NCBI GenBank assembly: GCA_030144965.1
Contig: JAMPUU010000014.1
Location: 72,426-136,425, forward strand
Direction of reading: 5' to 3'
Length of the DNA stretch: 64,000 nucleotides
Source of the DNA: Nitrospira sp. BO4
Lineage (GTDB): Bacteria > Nitrospirota > Nitrospiria > Nitrospirales > Nitrospiraceae
Position 1 is the stretch's first letter; each line of letters opens with the position of its first letter. The position numbers and the translations under genes were made by a program. Shown in pieces: positions 1 through 9,355 of this stretch. The notes under the pieces are model-generated. The model made no database searches. It was not told the origin of the DNA and was given only the letters and a program-made list of their open reading frames with translations.

Positions 1-1180
1 CGGTAAAGGTCACTGGGATCGACACGCTGGGTGCCCCCGAGGCACTCAGGGTGATCGCCGCCGTGTGGGTCCCCGCTGTCAGCGACCCAGTAGCCGCACT
101 CACGGTCAGCGCCCCCGGGCCGGTGCCGGAGGCCGGCGACAGGACCAGCCAGGCCGCATTGTCGCTCGCACTCCACGTCAGGGTGCCCCCGCCCGTGTTG
201 CTGATGCTCAGGGTTTGGGCTGCGGGATTCCCGCTCCCTTGCTGCGCGGTAAACGACAGGCTGTTGGGGCCGGTCCCGATCGCCGGCGGCACGGGCGCCG
301 GAGTCACGGTAAAGGTCACTGGGATCGACACGCTGGGTGCCCCCGAGGCACTCAGGGTGATTGCTGCCGTGTGGGTCCCCGCTGTCAGGGCGCCGGTGGT
401 AACGGTCAATGTGACCATACCATTGCCCATGCCAGAAGCTGGACTCAAAGTTAACCATCCCATATTAGCGGTGGCACTCCAGTTTAATGTTCCACCGCCG
501 CTGTTGGTAACGGTGACGATTTGAGCTGGCGGATTGCCTTGGCCTTGCTGTGCATTGAAAGAAAAGCTCGTGGAGCTTATTGCCATGGAAGGACCGGGTG
601 TCGGTGGAGGCGGAATAGGTGTGGGCGGAGGGGCAAGTTGCGTCAATTCCGGCATCGTAGACATCAGCCGCCGCATAGGGGCTGGAGACTGCTTGAGAAG
701 GGGATTAGGCGATGGTGCCGCCATCGCATTCGCACTAGAGGTGGCCGGAGCAGATACAGATGACCCTACGGGTGCTGAGGTATCCTTGGCAGCAGTCACG
801 CTAGGACTTGAACTGAGTGGAGACGTGACAGTCGCCTGCGAGTTCTGAGATACGGACTGTGAAACCCCGACAGGAGTCGTTAAAGGGGCCGGTGGTGTAG
901 CACGGCTTATCTCCGCCTGCGGTTGAGGTACGGGTTTTTTGAGGAGACTGTGAGGGGTGGGTGCTGTACTCGTAGGCGCGGACACTCCCGATATCGCTCT
1001 ACCGTCGATTGGGCGAGAATCACTAAATCTCCCCTGAGTAGTGCCCTGCTGGACCATGATCGTACGTCCATCATCCGCCGCTAAGACTGGTTGTATTGAT
1101 AAAATCGCGGACTCAAAAATCACCTGGAACGCGCCGAGGCCGGCGACGAGGAATAACAATCGCTGAATATTCTGGCGCAT
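1..1180 (-). CDS. Secreted BACON/Ig-like repeat protein, 3' end cut by window
   Basis: The frame is open from an ATG at 1180 down to base 1, so the C-terminus lies outside the window. A GGAGGATT ribosome site sits just upstream of the ATG. The N-terminus has a hydrophobic signal-like segment (about residues 8-34) ending in VLAA. A long Ser/Thr/Pro/Ala-rich stretch follows (about 45-190), then a proline run. After that come at least one complete and a second partial repeat of about 102 residues. Each repeat carries a conserved WSA...WL.LSPASG core followed by LTAGTHTAAITLSASG, the pattern of BACON-like or bacterial Ig-like adhesion domains. Function is probably extracellular binding or surface structure (inference). 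The repeat region is much more GC-rich than the rest, and the repeats are nearly identical in DNA, which suggests recent domain duplication. Confidence 0.8.
   Translation of the reverse strand, partial: MRQNIQRLLFLVAGLGAFQVIFESAILSIQPVLAADDGRTIMVQQGTTQGRFSDSRPIDGRAISGVSAPTSTAPTPHSLLKKPVPQPQAEISRATPPAPLTTPVGVSQSVSQNSQATVTSPLSSSPSVTAAKDTSAPVGSSVSAPATSSANAMAAPSPNPLLKQSPAPMRRLMSTMPELTQLAPPPTPIPPPPTPGPSMAISSTSFSFNAQQGQGNPPAQIVTVTNSGGGTLNWSATANMGWLTLSPASGMGNGMVTLTVTTGALTAGTHTAAITLSASGAPSVSIPVTFTVTPAPVPPAIGTGPNSLSFTAQQGSGNPAAQTLSISNTGGGTLTWSASDNAAWLVLSPASGTGPGALTVSAATGSLTAGTHTAAITLSASGAPSVSIPVTFT
2..394 (-). repeat. Tandem domain repeat, 306-bp period
   Basis: Bases 2-88 recur at 308-394 with only a few mismatches, an offset of exactly 306 bp or 102 codons. 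The repeat keeps the reading frame of the secreted repeat protein on the minus strand. The array probably continues to the left of the window. Confidence 0.85.
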
Positions 1181-1584
1181 TGTCGGGAATCCTCCAAATA
1201 GACTGCGACCTGTCGTTAATGTAAGACACAAGGCTAGGCCCAGAGTTGAGCAAGTTGAATGCCCTTGCAAAGGGAGACAAAGATCTTGTCGATCTTGAAG
1301 GCTAAATGAAGAGGATTCTATTGGTTTTGAGGGAAAGCGAATCTCTGGGTGGTGTTCCGAGGGAGATGGCCTCAGTTGGGAAGGAGAAGCGTTTTGCTCT
1401 CATAATTGTACACATAAAGTGATAGTTGATACTTTATGATGCAATTGCTTAATGTAGAATGAATAAATTGAATTTTCAATGGGATCGATGCCAGGATATT
1501 ATTGATATTGCTGGAGTCTATTTTGGCGTAGGTTCCTGTATAAACCTGACTACCTCCCACAAGTCCGGACCAGCAAAAAGGGAC

Positions 1585-1850
1585 GGGGTTGAGCCGCAGT
1601 ACATCAAGCCGAGGAAGCCGGATCAGAATGCATTCGATGAACGATTCAACCGTACGTTTCGCATGGAAGTGCTCAATGCCATATGTGTTCGAGTGGCTGG
1701 ATCAGGTCCAAGAGATCAGTGCAGAGTGGTTACAGAGTGGCAACGAGGCGCGGCCTCATGACGCGTTGGTAGGCCTCCCCCCTGCCATGTCTCGGGCTCA
1801 ATGTGAAGCCAGAAATTGTCTCTTAGAAGTGTCCTTGACGGGGGAGTCTA
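1585..1850 (+). pseudogene. IS3-family transposase (OrfB) C-terminal remnant
   Basis: A fragment of an IS3-type integrase-like transposase split over two frames. In the first frame, about 1585-1680, the text IKPRKPDQNAF.ERFNRTFR.EVLNA is recognisable, including the Glu of the DDE triad. In the second frame, about 1682-1802, EWLDQVQEISAEWLQ.GNEARPHDAL.GLPPA follows, so a frameshift lies near 1680. The N-terminal part is gone and no terminal inverted repeats were found. The remaining sequence between 1181 and 2114 shows no gene. It includes an AT-rich inverted repeat (AGAATTA...TAATTCT, 1915-1936) of unknown role. Confidence 0.75.
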
Positions 1851-2114
1851 CAAAAGCACCGAGTTTCCAGCTTACAGCGTTCCCGTTTCTGAGCAGCGCC
1901 AGGTAGAACCCCGCAGAATTATAAAATTTTAATTCTACGCCTTCCGATAGCCTTAGGTCGTTCCATTGTTATAAAATTGCTTCCTACTTTGATCTGCATT
2001 TTCATAAGACAGCTCTATCGTAGCCCCCTCCAAAGGTGGGTTGTGATTTCCAGCAGTTGTGGGAAAGTGTAGAACTCGTGAGCAAGTTCCCCAACACCTA
2101 AAGGAGATCTGTGG

Positions 2115-3272
2115 ATGAAAGACTTTTTGCCGTTTCATAGGTCTGACGTGGGTGAAGAGGAGGTATCTGAAGTTGTGGATGTCCTCCGGTCAGGATGGCT
2201 GACGACCGGCCCAAAGGTTAGAGAATTTGAGCGAGAATTCGCCGCGATGGTTGGAGCTGAACACGCAATCGCAGTTAATTCCTGCACGGCCGCACTTCAT
2301 CTCGCCCTTGAAGCAGCCGGCGTCAGTGAAGGAGATGAGGTATTGGTTCCGACCATGACCTTTGCCGCAACGGCCGAGGTAGTCACCTACTTCAATGCAC
2401 GACCGGTTCTGATCGATTGCATGCAAGATACGCTGAATCTGGATACGGATCGCATCGAATCGGCCATCACGAATAAGACGAGAGCGATTATCCCTGTCCA
2501 TTTTGCTGGGCATCCGTGCGACCTCAAACCAATTCACACGATAGCACGGGCACATAACCTACATGTAATTGAAGATGCGGCGCACGCCTTGCCGGCGCGA
2601 TATCACGGCAAGATGATCGGCGGTATCTCTGACGCCACTTGTTTTTCGTTCTACGCAACGAAAAACATCACCACAGGCGAAGGAGGAATGATTACTACCA
2701 ATAATGCTGAGTGGGCTGCCCGCATGCGAATGATGAGCTTGCATGGTCTCAGTCGAGATGCCTGGAATCGCTACTCTGCTCAAGGCTCTTGGTATTACGA
2801 GATACTTTCTCCGGGTTTTAAGTACAATTTAACCGATATCGCTGCAGCGCTCGGGTTGGCCCAGTTGAAGAAGTGTGAGCGGTTTTGGAAGGGACGCGAA
2901 CGGTATGCAGCCCTGTATCGGGACGGTTTTCAGGATGTCCCCGAAATTATTTGTCCTGAGACAGCTTCTCATGTACAACATGCGTGGCATCTCTATGTGA
3001 TTCAACTGGACTTAGATCGTTTACGAATCAATCGCGATGAATTTATCCGTCAATTGCAGCAAGCCGGAGTGGGGTGCAGTGTGCACTTCATTCCCCTGCA
3101 TCTGCATCCCTATCACCGAGATATGGGAGGCTACCGACCGGAAGATTTTCCCGTTTCAAGTATGGTGTTCCAACGAATCGTTTCATTGCCGTTATATTCA
3201 AAGATGACAGAAGACGAGATCAATCGCGTCATCGACACCGTTCGTGATCTTGTCGAGAGGAACAGACGGTGA
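2115..3272 (+). CDS. DegT/DnrJ/EryC1/StrS family PLP-dependent sugar aminotransferase
   Basis: A 385-residue member of the family that aminates keto groups of nucleotide-activated sugars using pyridoxal phosphate, with Glu or Gln as likely amino donor. The PLP-binding Asp is in VIEDAAH (Asp154), and the Schiff-base lysine is in FYATKNITTGEGG (Lys183). The ATG is preceded by AAGGAG at 2101. Its TGA overlaps the ATG of the next gene by one base (TGATG), so the two are translationally coupled. The neighbour encodes a UDP-HexNAc 4,6-dehydratase-like domain, which would supply a 4-keto-6-deoxy sugar. A 4-aminotransferase role (PglE/PseC/WecE type) is therefore likely but inferred. The exact sugar cannot be read from sequence. 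Confidence 0.92.
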   Translation: MKDFLPFHRSDVGEEEVSEVVDVLRSGWLTTGPKVREFEREFAAMVGAEHAIAVNSCTAALHLALEAAGVSEGDEVLVPTMTFAATAEVVTYFNARPVLIDCMQDTLNLDTDRIESAITNKTRAIIPVHFAGHPCDLKPIHTIARAHNLHVIEDAAHALPARYHGKMIGGISDATCFSFYATKNITTGEGGMITTNNAEWAARMRMMSLHGLSRDAWNRYSAQGSWYYEILSPGFKYNLTDIAAALGLAQLKKCERFWKGRERYAALYRDGFQDVPEIICPETASHVQHAWHLYVIQLDLDRLRINRDEFIRQLQQAGVGCSVHFIPLHLHPYHRDMGGYRPEDFPVSSMVFQRIVSLPLYSKMTEDEINRVIDTVRDLVERNRR

Positions 3273-5817
3273 TGAAACGCGCGTTTGATGTCTGCTTGGC
3301 CGCTCTCGGACTGGTTATCACGTCGCCGCTTCTAGCGATCATTTCGATTTTGATCAAGATTGATTCACGAGGACCCGTCATCTTCCGCCAGGTTCGTGTG
3401 GGACAAGGGTTTCGTCCGTTTGCGATACAAAAATCCGAACCATGGCTGTCGATGCTCCTCGCGACTGCCTGCCCCTTACCGTCGGACAAGATACTCGCAT
3501 AACGAGAGTTGGTCGAATTTTGCGGAAGTACAAGCTCGATGAGCTCCCTCAGCTGCTGAATGTCCTCGCAGGCGATATGAGCTTTGTTGGCCCAAGGCCA
3601 GAAGTTCCACGTTATGTTGAGCGCTTACGTGCTGAATATTCCGAGGTGCTCGCCGTTCGTCCCGGGATTACCGACTTAGCCTCTTTGAGGTACATTGATG
3701 AAGCAGCCCTTCTCGCATACTCCTCCAACCCTGAAGAAGAATATCAGCTGAAAGTCCTTCCCGAAAAACTTCGATTGGCCAAGCTGTATATTCGCCACAT
3801 GTCTCTGCGACTCGATTTCGCCATAATCATGCAAACTCTCCTGCACATTGTTAGGTTGCCGATCGTAGTCTTCACGCTTCCGGAACTAAAAGCTGCTGTA
3901 GAATTTCCTTCGGCGTCTCCCTGGACTACTCTGTCGACTTTTGTAACAAGGTGGCGCAGGCCAATTATTGTCGTGCTTGATGTGGCCTTGATAGTTTTGG
4001 CCAACTATTTAGCATTTGTGTTGAGATACGATGGAGGCATTCCTGCAAGTGAGGTTGATCTCTTCGAGCAAACCGTGATTGGGCTGATTGCCATTAGAGG
4101 GGTAGCGTTCGCCTTGTTTGGCCTCAACGAGGGGCTGTGGAGGTATACGAGTATTTGGGATCTTCAGTATATCCTCGGTGGGGTCCTAACAAGTACAGTT
4201 GTTTTTTATGGTTGGGTTCATTGGATAATGGAGATACACAGTTATCCTCGCTCCATATTCGCTATCGACGCCATTCTACTCGTCGGATTTCTTGCCGGGG
4301 TGAGATTGCCATCGAGGATCCTCCGAGATAAAGCAATTTTTCAGAAGAAGCGGAAAGTTCTGGTCGTTGGGGCAGGCGATTCGGGGGAACGGGTCGTACG
4401 GGAAATGAAAACTCGGACGGTGTTTAACTGTCAGCCGATCGGAATCGTTGATGACCATATCGGGCTTCTCAATCAGCGTATCCACGGAGTCCGAGTATTG
4501 GGTTGCGTGAGAGACATTCCGAAACTCGTAGAAGAACTCAAGCCCGAAGTGGTCGTGGTTGCTATCCCCGAGGCGACGCCTGAGTTCCTTCGAGACCTCG
4601 TTATCAAGTTGGAGCCATATGATGTCTCCATTAAAACACTGCCCGGCAAAGAGGAGCTTCTCACGGACCAAAGTGCCGTCAGCCAGATGCGCAATATTTC
4701 TGTCCCAGACCTTCTGTCCCGCGCGCCTATAGATTTGGACAATCAAGCAACGAAGCAGATGGTCAGAGGCAAGTGCGTCTTAATCACCGGTGCGGGCGGA
4801 TCGATCGGTTCGGAATTGGCTCGCCAAATCACGCTATTCGAGCCCAAGATGTTACTGCTTTATGAGCGCCATGAGAACAGTCTGTACAATATTCATAAAG
4901 AGTTAGATGATCGGAAGCTCGCCTTTCCCATCCTCCCTCTGATTGGGGACGTTACTGATGCGCATCGACTCTGCACGGTATTGGAACAATACAAACCCCA
5001 GATTCTGTTCCATGCGGCTGCACATAAACACGTTCCTCTCGTCGAAATGAATCCACTTGAGGCTGTAAAAAATAACTGCATCGGCACGCGTGTCACTGCA
5101 GAAGCCGCGAATCTCTATGGAGTTGAGCAATTCGTCCATATCTCCACTGACAAGGCAGTCAACCCGTCGAGTGTGATGGGAGCTACCAAACGAGTGGCGG
5201 AACTCATTATTCAAGACATTGCGAGAACGAGTCGGACACGTTTCCTTCTTGTGCGGTTTGGCAATGTTCTTGGGAGTAGTGGGAGTGTGTTGCTGCGCTT
5301 CCAGGAACAAATCCGGTCTGGAGGGCCAGTGACGGTTACGCACCCGGAGATTCGTCGATACTTTATGCTTATTCCCGAAGCCGTTCAGTTGGTTCTTCAG
5401 GCGGCGACAATTGGCGAACAAGGTCACATCTATATCCTTGACATGGGGGAGCAAATCAAAGTCCTGGATATCGCCCGGAGCCTCATTAGGTTGTCAGGAT
5501 TTATTCCCGGCAAGGACATCCCTATTCGATTCGTGGGCCTTCGTCCAGGAGAAAAGCTTTACGAGGAATTGGTTGGGGAAGGAGAGGTGGCAGTGGGCTC
5601 ATCCCTAGATAAGATCTTGCAGATTCGGACAACCAACCGGCTTGACTTTGAAGAGTTCCGTGGAAAGCTAGTTACGTTAGAGGCAGCAAGTTATCGAGAT
5701 GAAACCAATACGGTGCTCGAACGACTCAAGGACATCGTTCCGATGTTTCAAGCCTGCGCTTCCGGTGCGGAGTTTTTGACGGTTTCGACCGATATTGATG
5801 CTGCTATAAATAAATAA
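3272..5817 (+). CDS. Initiating sugar-phosphate transferase fused to WbpM/CapD-like 4,6-dehydratase; apparent frameshift near 3435
   Basis: The N-terminal part (from ATG 3272) is a PglC/WcaJ-type polyprenyl-phosphate sugar-1-phosphate transferase. It has a membrane segment, then FRQVRVGQGFRPFAIQK, and after a frame change RTMAVDAP, KYKLDELPQLLNVL and GDMSFVGPRPE with the Asp-Glu catalytic pair. From about residue 215 the same frame continues as a FlaA1/WbpM-type protein: about four membrane helices, one Rossmann fold (VVGAGDSGERV), a second (ITGAGGSIGSELA), and the STDKAVNP...MGATK active site where Met replaces the usual SDR Tyr. The first 55 or so codons are one base out of frame with the rest. 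Adding one T at AAAAATCC near 3431-3437 restores the family motif KFRTM and gives an 848-residue protein. This is either a sequencing error or a real mutation. The fusion joins precursor synthesis to chain initiation. Confidence 0.85.
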
Positions 5818-5900
5818 TATATGTGTCGATGAAATAACTGCTGATGCGTGTTCTCTGTACTGGGCTCGTTATACGGTAGGCGCTTCTTTGGAGTGAAGGA

Positions 5901-8216
5901 ATGCAAACCACTGATGCTACTGTGCTAGGCGAACAAACGGGAGCGGCCACTGCCCGCGAATATCTCCTCATTGCTTCGCGCAACAGATGGGTGATAGCAA
6001 GTTCGATCGCGCTCTCTCTGACATTGGCTTTAGCATACTATCTGCTTGCGACAAAGTACTATCAATCGGACACGATGATTGTTGCGGAGGTACGCAAGGT
6101 AATCGATAGCGTTGGCAAGAAGGAGGATGTGGCAGAGAATTTTGACCAGCTGTTCTTTCTTATTCAACGGCAGATCCGCAACAGGGATTTCATGCGTGAT
6201 ATTGCAAAAGATCTGGGCCTGTATGCAGAAGGACTCGACGAGGATGAGGAGCGTGCCGCCCTCAACGGCTTGGTGGGCAAGACGTTTATCACACGGATCA
6301 AGACGGACCAAGGCAGTGGCTTCAGCGGGCCAAGCATGGTTGAAGGATTCGTGATTAGCTTCATGCATGAGGATCCCAAAACCGCCATGCAGGTGGCAGA
6401 GCGAATTGCAAACAAATTCATTGAAAGCAATAACAAGGAGCGTGAAAAAGAGGTTGAAGGCACAGGGGAGTTTCTTGATGAAGAACTACATTGGATGAAA
6501 CAAGAACTGGAGAAAAAGGAACAAAATATCAGTGCCTTCAAGAAGGCTCACATCAGTGATCTCCCCCAGCAGGCAGATGCCAACATCCGGGCCTTGGACC
6601 GAACAGAAGGAGAGATCGTCGCCAGTACCGAGAATCTTCAGCGACACTCCGAGAAGCTTTCCGCACTGAGTCAAGCAGTGCAACAGTACCGTGCCACCGG
6701 GCAGCAGAGTTCTGGGATTGCGGCAACAACACGCTCAGTGGATCCTGATCCGCTGTTTCGCCAGTTGAGAGAACTACGGGAAAAACTGGTCAAGCTGAGA
6801 GCAGAGTTTTGGGACGGCTATCCAGAGATCGTCTTGACTAAGGAAGAAATACGGCAAGTGGAGGAGGAGTTGACCAGGTTGTACGGTAAAGATGCAATTC
6901 GGCCAGACAAGACGCCGCTTGATCCGTACCTTCAGGATCTGTTGAGACTACAGAGCGAGGCACGAACCGAGATATCGCTGCTCCAACGACGTCTCGAGCT
7001 GTTGCATGCCGGCAAGAGAGATTTTGAAAAGCGTTTGGAACGATCGCCTCAAGTTGAACAGGAGCTGTTGGTCCTCGAACGCGACTACAACAATATGAAA
7101 GCCAATTACGCGATGCTTCTTGATAAGCGGCTGCATACGCGGGTTCAAGAGAATATGGAAAAGCGACAGAAGGACGGGAAATTTCGCGTCCTAGAGCGTG
7201 CCAGTTTCCCTCAGGCTCCGGTCATTCCAAACAAATTGAAGGTCTTGGCATTGGGGCTTCTTTTGGGGTGTGTTTCTGGAGCAGGGCTATCCATATTGCG
7301 CGAACGACTCACTCCGCAGTTCCGAGGTCCGGAAGATGTGGAACTTCTTCTTGCCGGCCCGAGGTTATTGGCGGCTATTCCTGACTTCTCATCATTGTGG
7401 CGACCGGTCACTGACCCACAGTATTGGGGCAACTCCGTTCTGTCAAAACGGCCGCTGAGCATGCCCCTGAGCTCGCGATCGGAAGTTGTGCTGAACAAGC
7501 AACCATTGGTTGAGCGGTCGGGTTTGCACGAAATCGACAAGAGATTTGTGACAAAGATGTTCCCGCGTTCCATGGCCGCTGAGCAGTATCGGGTCGCGGC
7601 TGCGCGGTTACAGCTGCTCAACACATCGGGGGAACCGATGGTTGCGGCCGTGACAAGCGCCATCAAAGGCGAAGGTAAAACGACGACTGTCATTAATCTC
7701 GGCTACACGCTCTCGCGAGACTTTGGGAGGCGAGTGCTCCTGCTGGATTGTGACTTCGTCTTTCCCGAACTGACGGCCTTTCTGGAAACCCCGATCAAGT
7801 ATGGGCTAGTCGATTGCCTGAGAAGCGACATTCCCCTGCAACAAGCCATGAGTCCCTTTGCCGATGTCCCCTGTTGGATTATGCCTGCCGGCGAGTCTGT
7901 AGAAGACTCGAACGAACTATTGCGAGCAGGTCAGCTTAATCGTGTCCTGTCACAACTGCGGGAAGAATTTGATTATATCTTACTGAATGCCCCGCCAATT
8001 CTACCTGTAGCAACGATGAACGTGCTGGAAAGTCATAGTGATCTCCTCCTCCTTGTGGTGAGGGCAAACCTGACCTCTAAGCAGGCGGTTACCCAGGCAC
8101 TGAGGTCTTTACGTGCGGCCAAGCCCATCCACGTGGTCCTCAATGGTGTCGCGTCAAATTCACTTCCAAGCTATATGCTGGATTATTCTGCCAGCGAGAG
8201 TCGAGTGGCCGTCTAG
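5901..8216 (+). CDS. Wzc/GumC-like polysaccharide co-polymerase with BY-kinase-like domain
   Basis: A 771-residue chain-length and export regulator of the inner membrane. The N-terminal Wzz domain begins with a membrane helix (about residues 32-50). A long coiled-coil periplasmic part follows (about 180-440), with a GNVR-like segment SPQVEQELLVLERDYNNM. A second helix lies near 450-465. The cytoplasmic P-loop domain has a Walker A SAIKGEGKTTT (about 586-596) and a Walker A' LLLDCDF (Asp616 and Asp618). The Walker B-like segment reads YILLNAPP, with Asn696 where bacterial tyrosine kinases have Asp. The C-terminus has only two tyrosines and no dense tyrosine cluster. It follows the sugar transferase fusion by about 80 bases and likely shares its transcript. 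Confidence 0.9.
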   Translation: MQTTDATVLGEQTGAATAREYLLIASRNRWVIASSIALSLTLALAYYLLATKYYQSDTMIVAEVRKVIDSVGKKEDVAENFDQLFFLIQRQIRNRDFMRDIAKDLGLYAEGLDEDEERAALNGLVGKTFITRIKTDQGSGFSGPSMVEGFVISFMHEDPKTAMQVAERIANKFIESNNKEREKEVEGTGEFLDEELHWMKQELEKKEQNISAFKKAHISDLPQQADANIRALDRTEGEIVASTENLQRHSEKLSALSQAVQQYRATGQQSSGIAATTRSVDPDPLFRQLRELREKLVKLRAEFWDGYPEIVLTKEEIRQVEEELTRLYGKDAIRPDKTPLDPYLQDLLRLQSEARTEISLLQRRLELLHAGKRDFEKRLERSPQVEQELLVLERDYNNMKANYAMLLDKRLHTRVQENMEKRQKDGKFRVLERASFPQAPVIPNKLKVLALGLLLGCVSGAGLSILRERLTPQFRGPEDVELLLAGPRLLAAIPDFSSLWRPVTDPQYWGNSVLSKRPLSMPLSSRSEVVLNKQPLVERSGLHEIDKRFVTKMFPRSMAAEQYRVAAARLQLLNTSGEPMVAAVTSAIKGEGKTTTVINLGYTLSRDFGRRVLLLDCDFVFPELTAFLETPIKYGLVDCLRSDIPLQQAMSPFADVPCWIMPAGESVEDSNELLRAGQLNRVLSQLREEFDYILLNAPPILPVATMNVLESHSDLLLLVVRANLTSKQAVTQALRSLRAAKPIHVVLNGVASNSLPSYMLDYSASESRVAV

Positions 8217-8348
8217 ATTCCATCCGTGAAGAAGGGCTCTCACGCCCTGAGATGGACTCCTACAGAATGGAGTGCTGATTTATACTGCTTCCCTTGAAAT
8301 TGAGACCATCTCTACGACGAGGTCCTGACATAAACGGAGGAGGTGGCG

Positions 8349-8880
8349 ATGGCTCAAGAAGGTTTCAAACCCATTGAACGGTAGACGGTCAAGCGACGCG
8401 GCGCGTTGACGGCCATCATCCTAAAAGGCGAGTTCCCTGTTCCAGAGGCTGCACGCGAACACGATCCGCTCGTCTCTGGGAAGTGCTCACCGATTTCGCT
8501 ATACCTTTTCGGTAAGTCTTACGCGGACCAGTCACCTGGCGCAGTTCAAACGCGCCTCGTGGTATCGAAAGAGCACGGGCAAGAATCAAACGGCGTTGCG
8601 GCTGCGCATGCGGGTCGCGCATGCGTCAGATCCCTGGGCAAGACCATAGGCCAGATATTGGATCACATATCCTGTGAGGAACTGGGTCGCTGCTTCATCG
8701 CGGTCGACCATGGGACGGAGTTTCACTCTCGAGCATGGGAAGATTGAGTCTCTGGGCGAAGCGTTCAACTCCACTTCGTTCAGCGCTTGGCAAATCCGTG
8801 GAGAACGGCTCTATTGAACCACGTAGCGGCCGACTCAGAGCCGCATTGGCACTTGGTCGTATGGAGAACGACTCATTCCT
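8349..8880 (+). pseudogene. IS3-family orfA/orfB remnant with stop, deletion and frameshifts
   Basis: From a GGAGG-preceded ATG at 8349 the frame reads MAQEGFKPIER, then a TAG at 8382, then VKRRGALTAIILKGEFPVPEAAREH, which is the start of an IS3-group OrfA with helix-turn-helix character. Further on, fragments of OrfB appear: ALRLRMRVAHA in another frame, VDHGTEFHSRAWED, and after a frameshift LGKSVENGSIE..SGRLR (8780-8840). Most of the catalytic domain is deleted. The remnant lies just beyond the 3' end of the SxtJ gene, so an insertion may have separated SxtJ from its usual downstream partner. Bases 8217-8348 and 8881-8939 show no gene. Confidence 0.7.
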
Positions 8881-8939
8881 GAGCGATCTGCCCCATCAGT
8901 TATCGTTAGCGTCCGAGGCTACCGAATTCTTCAGCTATC

Positions 8940-9344
8940 CTAAAACTGATTTCGCATATGATGGCGAGGCCTCGGGGCTCGTAAGATGCGATAGGTGTCG
9001 GCATCTCGCGCGAGGACGCGGTGCATGGAATCTTTGCCCATCAGACGCATCGCAAGACCCATCGGGGTAATGAGCAGATAATAAATAATTCCGAGTATGA
9101 TCCTCGTGTTGATCGAGCCAAGCACGTGGCCGATCTTCATCCATCCACCATGAACCTGTTTCAGATTCTGCGGGACAACTGCACCCAAAACCATGAGGAG
9201 GCTGCCGAGAATCACTGCCCAGAGACGAGGCGGCTCGCTTCGAAACACGATGGGCCACAATCCAATCACCGCAAATACGCCTCCAACCAGGAGACCGAAC
9301 TGCCGGAGATCATTGGTGGTGGGCTGCTGACTTTGTGGTTTCAT
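8940..9344 (-). CDS. SxtJ family membrane protein
   Basis: A 134-residue protein with two or three hydrophobic segments (about residues 16-35, 41-60 and 78-98) and a basic C-terminal tail. Size, the segment GLAMRLMGKDSMHR and its place directly after a NodU-type carbamoyltransferase match the SxtJ family. That family's molecular role is not established. The ATG is preceded by AGGAG, and the gap to the carbamoyltransferase stop is 11 bases, so the two are co-transcribed. In related loci a DUF5989 small protein normally follows at once. Here that gene lies about 6 kb away at 15077-15229. Confidence 0.8.
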   Translation of the reverse strand: MKPQSQQPTTNDLRQFGLLVGGVFAVIGLWPIVFRSEPPRLWAVILGSLLMVLGAVVPQNLKQVHGGWMKIGHVLGSINTRIILGIIYYLLITPMGLAMRLMGKDSMHRVLARDADTYRILRAPRPRHHMRNQF

Positions 9345-9355
9345 TTCGCAATCTC

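Noticed and set aside
51..848. Plus-strand open frames overlapping the repeat protein
   Set aside because: They are shadows of the long minus-strand repeat protein, whose frame, signal peptide and domain motifs are clear.
8219..8256. Hairpin after the Wzc-like gene (AGGGC/GCCCT and outer TCCATC/GATGGA)
   Set aside because: Short stems with no T-run; not enough to call a terminator.
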